Position numbers and translations under genes: made by a program | The notes under the pieces: model-generated | What the model was told of the DNA's origin: nothing | What the model saw: the letters and a program-made list of their open reading frames with translations, nothing else | Database searches by the model: none | Shown here: one piece after another, positions 6,701 to 10,234 of the stretch | Layout of the letters: each line of letters starts with the position of its first letter | How positions within the stretch are numbered: the stretch's first letter is position 1 | Source: DATKMS01 sp035541735 | Lineage (GTDB): Bacteria > Desulfobacterota > Binatia > HRBIN30 | Direction: 5' to 3' | Length of the DNA stretch: 11,925 bases | NCBI GenBank assembly: GCA_035541735.1 | Contig: DATKMS010000307.1 | Location: 1-11,925, forward strand

Positions 6701-8249
6701 CCGCAAGCGTGCCGAGGAGGAACTGGAAGCGGCCAACCAGCGCACGCGCGATATCCTGGAGCAGATCACTGACGGGTTCTACACCCTCGATCTGGAGGGG
6801 CGCTTCACCTATGTGAACCCGAGCGCGCTGCGTTTGTTCGAGCGCTCAGCCGACGATCTGCTGGGCAAGCGCTTCTTCGAGGTGTTTCCCACGGGCCGTA
6901 GCTCGACATTCGACGAGCAATACCGGCGACTCATGACCGAACGCGTCCCGGTCTCCATCGAAGCGTACTACGCACCCCGCAATCGCTGGTACCTGCTACA
7001 TGGGTATCCGACGCAGCAAGGTGCCTCGGTGCTGTTTGAAGACGTCTCCGAACGGCACCAATTGGAGGCCGCGATCATGACCGACATCCTGGCAGCACTC
7101 AACGCGCACGTGGAACCCTCTGCCGCCTTTCCCGCGGTGGCGGCGGGTCTGCGCGCACTGGCACACTGCGACTACAGTAGCCTCTTCGTGTTCGAAGACG
7201 GCGATGAGTGGGTGCGCCTGGTGGCGCTGGAAGACCCGCGGGTCGACCTGCGCGACGGAGTGCGGTTGCGTGTTGGCGATGTCCTGGCGGCGCAGGACGT
7301 GTTGGAGGGAGAAGCGCATGTGGCGCGTGATTTGGCGGTCGAGCAGAGCCTCCCGGGTGTACGCCTGTTGCACGGGGCCGGCTACCGATCCCGCCTCAGC
7401 GTGCCGTTGCAAGGCCGCGAGCGCGTTCTCGGTGTCCTGAACCTGCTCTGGCAGCAGCCCGACGGGCCGTCAATGGCGCAGTTGGAAGTCATCAAGCAGG
7501 TGGGGGCGATGGTGGCGCTGGCGCAGGAGAAGGGCCGTCTGTTCGAGGAAGTCCGGGCCGGACGTGAGCGGTTGGAAGCACTGTCGCAGCGTTTGTTGCA
7601 GGTGCAGGAGGCGGAGCGGCAGCACATCGCGCGCGAGTTGCACGATGAGATCGGGCAGGCGTTGACAGCGCTCAAGCTCTCACTTGAGACCGTCAGAGAC
7701 CTGTCGATCGAGGATGTTCCAACGCGTCTGCATGAAACGCGGCACCAGGTCGACGAACTGCTTGGGCGCGTGCGCAACCTCGCCTTGGACCTGCGCCCGG
7801 CGATGTTGGATGACCTGGGGTTGTTGCCTGCCCTGCTGTGGCTGTTTGAGCGCTACGCGACGCAAGCGGGTGTGCAGGTGAACTTCGAGCACCGTGATCT
7901 GCAGCGCCGATTCAACCCGGAGATCGAAACCGCTGCCTACCGTATCGTGCAGGAAGCACTGACGAACGCTACCCGCCACGCCGGTGTCCGGGAAGTGACC
8001 GTGCGCTCGTGGAGCGATGCCAGCAGCCTGTGCGTGCAGATCGTCGACGCCGGGAGGGGCTTCGATGCGCAGGCGGCGATGGGTGGGGCGGCCAGCAGTG
8101 GCGTGGCGGGGATGCGCGAACGTGTCCTGCTCCTCAACGGCCGCTTCACTGTGGAGTCCGCACCGGGGAAAGGAACGCGTGTGAGCGCCGACTTTCCCCT
8201 GAACGGCTGGGGTGACGACACGGGCGCTGAGGCAGCCACATGCCTGTAA
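3786..8249 (+). CDS. Multi-PAS/GAF membrane sensor histidine kinase (NarX-type core)
   Basis: With ATG at 3786 the protein is 1487 residues; the frame also extends upstream to a TTG at 3735, but GGAG at 3771-3774 fits the ATG. A KdpD-like (DUF4118-type) block of about four membrane helices spans residues 32-130 and is followed by a coiled coil. Seven PAS domains start near residues 172, 298, 437, 569, 727, 854 and 986, most ending in the DIT/DVTERK-type linker. A GAF domain spans about 1095-1250. The HisKA_3 dimerisation helix carries the phosphoacceptor H1286 in ELHDEIGQ, which has the DxxxQ phosphatase signature of this family. The HATPase_c domain shows the N-box EALTNATRHA, DAGRGFD and GVAGMRERV. 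It autophosphorylates and passes phosphate to a NarL-type regulator. PAS2 and PAS5 are close relatives, indicating internal duplication. The first regulator gene overlaps its end by 10 nt. The ligand is unknown. Confidence 0.93.
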   Translation: MDRGSTLAPSGPIPWRRGAARATTPSVVVRYGAAVIATLVALLVKLALGPIIVPSVFITFYAAVLVSAWVGGFGPGMVTIGLSVLAGVSLFFPPLLSPAGELQLEPERVVLFIAIASLVSWGTAALRASQRRLAHVLEVAHGELEARVAARTAELRATNQQLTDEMGRRSEAEERFRAAFEYAPIGMALVNLHGIPLQVNRALCEMLGYSEPELLNPSVSGLPHPDDMGAARAQAARLLAGELDSYQLEVRYVHKQGHVVWSLLNVSLVRHTDGRPAHFIAQVEDITERRRAQAELEESERRFRGTFAQAAVGIAHVAPDGRFLRINDRFCDLVGYTREEMLQRTFQIITHPADLDADLEYVRRMLDGEIATYGMEKRYIGRDGSLVWVDLFVSLVRDGESRPDYFIAVAQDISKRKRAEEALRRSEGQLKDQTIWLQSILNSLGEAVAVADENGRPLYLNPVAERLHGRGVADATPENWSREYGVCFPDGTPVPAEQIPLAQATRGIATTANQEFAVRPYGKDTLIPVTVTATPLVADDGSLRGGVVVYRDISNIREAEARLRRSEERLKEAERLAHAGAWEWDPVASKAIWSDEQFRIFGLEPQPHAPDYDALLHMIHEEDRQLVDRAIQDALAGTRPLDVECRIERPDGQIRCVSARGELVREAAGHPLRMWGTVVDVTERKHAESLLEDRVAQRTAELQEANRLLQEEIRQRSAAEAALRDSEQRFRATFEQAAVGVSMTRPDGRWIIVNDRLCEILGYSRDELLQHTFRELTHPDDREAGDVLLGRLVANELQTYSVEKRYIRKDGSVIWANLTASALRAADGTFTSGIGIVQDITARKQAEAELHTAEERLRRLVEHLPAITYVQALDAAQTTLYVSPQIEASLGFARPEWTRDPDLWNRQLHPDDRQRVMTEVATSHATGAPFSSEYRMYARDGTLHWFHDEAAIITDHSGQRRFSQGVMIDITARKRAEEELEAANQRTRDILEQITDGFYTLDLEGRFTYVNPSALRLFERSADDLLGKRFFEVFPTGRSSTFDEQYRRLMTERVPVSIEAYYAPRNRWYLLHGYPTQQGASVLFEDVSERHQLEAAIMTDILAALNAHVEPSAAFPAVAAGLRALAHCDYSSLFVFEDGDEWVRLVALEDPRVDLRDGVRLRVGDVLAAQDVLEGEAHVARDLAVEQSLPGVRLLHGAGYRSRLSVPLQGRERVLGVLNLLWQQPDGPSMAQLEVIKQVGAMVALAQEKGRLFEEVRAGRERLEALSQRLLQVQEAERQHIARELHDEIGQALTALKLSLETVRDLSIEDVPTRLHETRHQVDELLGRVRNLALDLRPAMLDDLGLLPALLWLFERYATQAGVQVNFEHRDLQRRFNPEIETAAYRIVQEALTNATRHAGVREVTVRSWSDASSLCVQIVDAGRGFDAQAAMGGAASSGVAGMRERVLLLNGRFTVESAPGKGTRVSADFPLNGWGDDTGAEAATCL

Positions 8250-8893
8250 GGATTATGCTCGCGGATGACCACCCGGTGGTGCGGGTCGGTATCCGCAATG
8301 TGCTCGAGGGCGAACCCGAATTTGCGGTCGTCGGTGAGGTGGCCGACGCCTTGGACGTCATTCCCCAGGTCGAAGCGCTGGCACCGGACGTGCTCGTCTT
8401 GGATTTGATGATGCCCGGTTTGAACGGGCTGGAGATCACCCGCCGGCTCAGCCACAGTGCGCCGCACACGCGCATCATCGTACTGTCGATGCACGCCAAC
8501 GAAGCCTACGTCAGCGAAGCACTGCGCAACGGCGCCACTGGCTACGTGCTCAAGGGCTCAGAGGCAGGTGAGTTGGTCCGTTCGATCCGCGCGGTTCTCG
8601 ACGGCCAGCGCTATCTGAGTCCGCCGCTGTCGGAGCAGGCCATCGCGATGTACGTCGAGAAGGCGACGGGCGCACCGCTCGATCCCTACGACACGCTGAC
8701 GAGCCGCGAGCGCGAGGTCCTGCACCTGGCCGCCGAGGGCCACGCCGGCTCGGAGATTGCGGCGCGGCTGCACATCAGCGTCCGCACCGTCGAGACCCAT
8801 CGTGGCAATCTAGTGCGCAAGTTGGGATTGCGCACGCAGGCGGATCTCGTGCGCTACGCGCTGCGCCGCGGCATTCTGTCGTCGGACGACTAG
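8240..8893 (+). CDS. NarL/LuxR-family response regulator 1
   Basis: This 217-residue protein has an N-terminal receiver domain with acidic D9-D10, phosphoacceptor D55 (in VLVLDLMMPG), S83 and K105, so all switch residues are present. A C-terminal LuxR-type helix-turn-helix spans about residues 152-211 (SREREVLHLAAEG, then SVRTVETHR in the recognition region). The ATG lies inside the end of the kinase gene (10-nt overlap), with TGAGG (8228-8232) 7 nt upstream. Translational coupling and cotranscription are therefore very likely, and this is the probable direct partner of the kinase. It is about 69 percent identical to the second regulator at 9081-9734 by hand alignment. It is expected to dimerise on phosphorylation and bind inverted-repeat DNA; candidate sites lie at 8951-8968, 9892-9909 and 9944-9961. 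Confidence 0.95.
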   Translation: MPVRIMLADDHPVVRVGIRNVLEGEPEFAVVGEVADALDVIPQVEALAPDVLVLDLMMPGLNGLEITRRLSHSAPHTRIIVLSMHANEAYVSEALRNGATGYVLKGSEAGELVRSIRAVLDGQRYLSPPLSEQAIAMYVEKATGAPLDPYDTLTSREREVLHLAAEGHAGSEIAARLHISVRTVETHRGNLVRKLGLRTQADLVRYALRRGILSSDD

Positions 8894-8921
8894 ACGACTG
8901 CTCGGTGGTCGACGCGCTGTA

Positions 8922-8944
8922 CCATCGGCTTCGCCGAGCCGTGG
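8922..8944 (+). terminator. Hairpin after response regulator 1
   Basis: CCA-T-CGGCT (8922-8930) pairs with AGCCG-TGG (8937-8944) around a 6-nt loop, with one bulged T. It lies 29 bp after the TAG stop and just before the operator/promoter of the second regulator. The following bases are CGAAAAATCC, so there is no T-run. It may attenuate read-through, but an intrinsic terminator is uncertain. Confidence 0.35.
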
Positions 8945-8950
8945 CGAAAA

Positions 8951-8968
8951 ATCCGTAGATCTACGCAT
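8951..8968. promoter_or_regulatory. Candidate response-regulator operator upstream of regulator 2
   Basis: The site reads ATCCGTAGATCTACGCAT. Its core CGTAGATCTACG (8954-8965) is a perfect 12-bp palindrome, and the outer AT/AT bases also pair after one mismatched position. Read as ATCCGTAGATCTAC it matches 12 of 14 positions of the reverse complement of the repeat found at 9896-9909 and 9948-9961. It abuts the -35 element TAGACA; its centre is about 44 bp upstream of the predicted start, a typical activator position for LuxR-type regulators. Confidence 0.55.
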
Positions 8969-8997
8969 AGACAGCTGCAAACCGGCAGCGGTATAGT
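8968..8997 (+). promoter_or_regulatory. Candidate sigma70 promoter of response regulator 2
   Basis: TAGACA (8968-8973) matches the -35 consensus at 5 of 6 positions. TATAGT (8992-8997) matches the -10 consensus at 5 of 6. The spacer is 18 bp. Transcription would start near 9004, leaving a leader of about 77 nt. An independent promoter explains why the second regulator is separated from the kinase operon. Confidence 0.6.
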
Positions 8998-9002
8998 TCA
9001 CT

Positions 9003-9052
9003 GCGTGTGCGCTGCAGTAACCTGCCCGCGTGTGCCTAGCAGTAACGTGCCG
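9003..9052 (+). repeat. 25-bp tandem direct repeat in the leader of regulator 2
   Basis: Two adjacent 25-bp units (9003-9027 and 9028-9052) agree at 20 of 25 positions. Both contain GCGTGTGC at the start and GCAGTAAC, one variable base, then TGCC near the end. They begin at or just after the predicted transcription start, so they could be a repressor or second-factor binding site, or act in the 5' untranslated RNA. They differ in sequence from the CGTAGA-type operator. Confidence 0.6.
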
Positions 9053-9080
9053 ATGATGCGCGGGGCACTCGGAACCTCCC

Positions 9081-9734
9081 ATGCCAGTACGCCTCATCCT
9101 TGCGGATGATCATCCTGTAGTGCGACTTGGCATCCGTCAGGTGGTAGAGGCGCAGCCCGATTTTGAGGTCGTCGGCGAAGTAGCCGACGCGTTGGAAGTC
9201 ATCCCGCGAGTGAAAGCGCTCCAACCGGACGTGCTCGTGCTCGACTTGGTGATGCCCGGACTGAATGGGTTGGAGATCATTCGTCGGCTGGCGCACGAGC
9301 TCCCGCGGGTACGCATCGTCGTGCTCTCAATGCATGCCAATGAGGCGTACGTGGTCGAGGCGTTGCGCTATGGCGCTAGCGCATATGTGCTCAAAGGTTC
9401 CGAGGCCCAGGAGGTGGTACAGGCCGTCCGCGAAGTCTGTGCCGGGAAGCGCTACCTGAGCCCGCCGCTGTCGGCGCGCAGTATCGAGGCATACCTGGAG
9501 AAGGCGGCGGGGGCGACGCTCGATCGCTACGAAACACTGAGCCGGCGGGAGCGCGAGATCCTGCATCTGGTGGCCGAGGGGCTTACCAACCGCGAGATCG
9601 CGGAGCGCCTGTTCATCAACGTCCGTACCGTCGAAAGCCACCGCGCCAGCTTGATGCACAAGCTCAATCTCCACACGCAGACCGAGTTGGTGCGCTACGC
9701 ATTGCGGCGTGGAATTGTGCCGTTGGATGAGTAG
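9081..9734 (+). CDS. NarL/LuxR-family response regulator 2 (paralogue of regulator 1)
   Basis: This 217-residue protein has the same layout as the upstream regulator. The receiver carries D9-D10, D55, S83 and K105, and a LuxR-type helix-turn-helix follows (SRREREILHLVAEG, then NVRTVESHR). The two align without gaps at about 149 of 217 identical positions, so this is a tandem duplication followed by divergence. The shared VRTVE(S/T)HR recognition segment suggests overlapping DNA targets. Differences concentrate in the receiver face after K105 (SEAQEVVQAVREV versus SEAGELVRSIRAV) and in the linker, which could alter partner choice or dimerisation. It has its own candidate promoter and operator. 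The ribosome site is poor, so translation may be weak. No second kinase is present nearby. Confidence 0.95.
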   Translation: MPVRLILADDHPVVRLGIRQVVEAQPDFEVVGEVADALEVIPRVKALQPDVLVLDLVMPGLNGLEIIRRLAHELPRVRIVVLSMHANEAYVVEALRYGASAYVLKGSEAQEVVQAVREVCAGKRYLSPPLSARSIEAYLEKAAGATLDRYETLSRREREILHLVAEGLTNREIAERLFINVRTVESHRASLMHKLNLHTQTELVRYALRRGIVPLDE

Positions 9735-9743
9735 GCGCCATTC

Positions 9744-9785
9744 GGTGGCGGCGCTCCGGCTGACCTCTGTCTTTTCGCCGCCGCC
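9744..9785 (+). terminator. Hairpin after response regulator 2
   Basis: GGTGGCGGCG (9744-9753) can pair with CGCCGCCGCC (9776-9785) apart from one weak position near its outer end, around a 22-nt loop that contains CTTTT. A smaller alternative, CGCCA/TGGCG (9736-9750), overlaps it just after the TAG stop. The position fits a terminator, but no T-run follows the stem. Confidence 0.3.
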
Positions 9786-9891
9786 GTCCTGTCCCGAACG
9801 ACCTGCCCGCACCCATCTGTAGACTGCGCGTCGACGCCGACGGCGAAAACCGGCGCCGGGCTGCAGGGGCTGCCTACGTGCGTCGTTGAGG

Positions 9892-9909
9892 CTCAGTATT
9901 TCTACGGAT
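9892..9909 (+). promoter_or_regulatory. Candidate response-regulator operator, copy 1
   Basis: CTCAGTATTTCTACGGAT. The 14-bp core GTATTTCTACGGAT (9896-9909) recurs exactly at 9948-9961, and the longer 18-bp unit differs at a single base. The core contains the inverted repeat GTA-N4-TAC typical of NarL/LuxR-type sites. A perfect TTGACA follows 2 bp downstream, but no good -10 element lies at normal spacing, as is often the case at activator-dependent promoters. Confidence 0.55.
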
Positions 9910-9943
9910 GCTTGACATTGAATCCTGTCATGTGTGTCCGAAT

Positions 9944-9961
9944 CTCGGTATTTCTACGGAT
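9944..9961 (+). promoter_or_regulatory. Candidate response-regulator operator, copy 2
   Basis: CTCGGTATTTCTACGGAT, in the same orientation as copy 1. The start-to-start distance is 52 bp, close to five turns of B-DNA, so bound dimers would lie on the same helix face. A weak promoter could start just downstream (TAGCAC at 9961-9966, then AGCAAT at 9984-9989), but both elements match consensus poorly. Confidence 0.55.
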
Positions 9962-9966
9962 AGCAC

Positions 9967-10026
9967 GTTCCGAAGTTTGCGTGAGCAATTCCTGCGAGCG
10001 CAAACGACGTAAGCATTCGGCGGAAC
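9967..10026 (+). ncRNA. Foldable segment, possible structured leader
   Basis: An inner stem GTTTGCG (9975-9981) / CGCAAAC (9999-10005) is enclosed by an outer stem GTTCCGAA (9967-9974) / TTCGG-CGG-AAC (10016-10026) with a 3-nt bulge. The outer arms bracket the inner stem in correct nested order. It may be a 5' leader element of the secreted-protein mRNA, a small RNA, or a protein-binding inverted repeat. I recognise no known riboswitch family. Confidence 0.35.
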
Positions 10027-10200
10027 TGTGACGCCCGCTTTCAAAAGGACTTGACTAGGCACATCGATTGCTCCGGAAGAAGCCTGGAACGTCATGAACG
10101 CCCGTACCCCGTCCGGGGCTGTGGGTCAGGTGAAGACGAGGCGGTGAGGTCGCGGGACAACGCTCAACAAGTGTTTGGGTCGCAACGGCCCGGTGCGGCG

Positions 10201-10229
10201 GCCGGTCACACCGGCAGACATCAAGGAGG
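10201..10229 (+). promoter_or_regulatory. Hairpin and strong ribosome binding site of the secreted-protein gene
   Basis: GCCGGT (10201-10206) and ACCGGC (10210-10215) form a 6-bp stem with loop CAC, 7 nt before the ribosome site AAGGAGG (10223-10229). The site lies 5 nt before the first ATG (10235) and 8 nt before the second (10238), so either may be used; the second spacing is more typical. Confidence 0.5.
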
Positions 10230-10234
10230 AGGTC

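Larger units (their letters stand above)
9735..10234. other. 500-bp non-coding regulatory interval
   Basis: No convincing gene lies here. In order it holds the hairpin after regulator 2, a GC palindrome CCGGCGCCGG (9850-9859), two copies of the CTC(A/G)GTATTTCTACGGAT repeat, a perfect TTGACA (9912-9917) just after the first copy, a foldable segment (9967-10026), a small hairpin GCCGGT/ACCGGC (10201-10215), and a strong ribosome site (10223-10229) for the secreted protein. A 17-codon ATG frame at 10094-10147 has no good ribosome site. The length suggests a long, structured 5' leader or several regulatory inputs. Confidence 0.7.

Noticed and set aside
9811..9824. ATCTGTAGACTG as a fourth operator copy
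   Set aside because: It matches only one half-site (8 of 9 bases) and lacks the TAC partner, so chance is sufficient.
10094..10147. 17-codon ATG frame (MNARTPSGAVGQVKTRR) as a possible leader peptide
   Set aside because: No convincing ribosome site, and no run of regulatory codons or paired attenuator; one short frame is expected by chance.
10020..10234. Possible cyclic-di-GMP or other known riboswitch in the leader
   Set aside because: The conserved GEMM elements are absent and no other known aptamer pattern was recognised.
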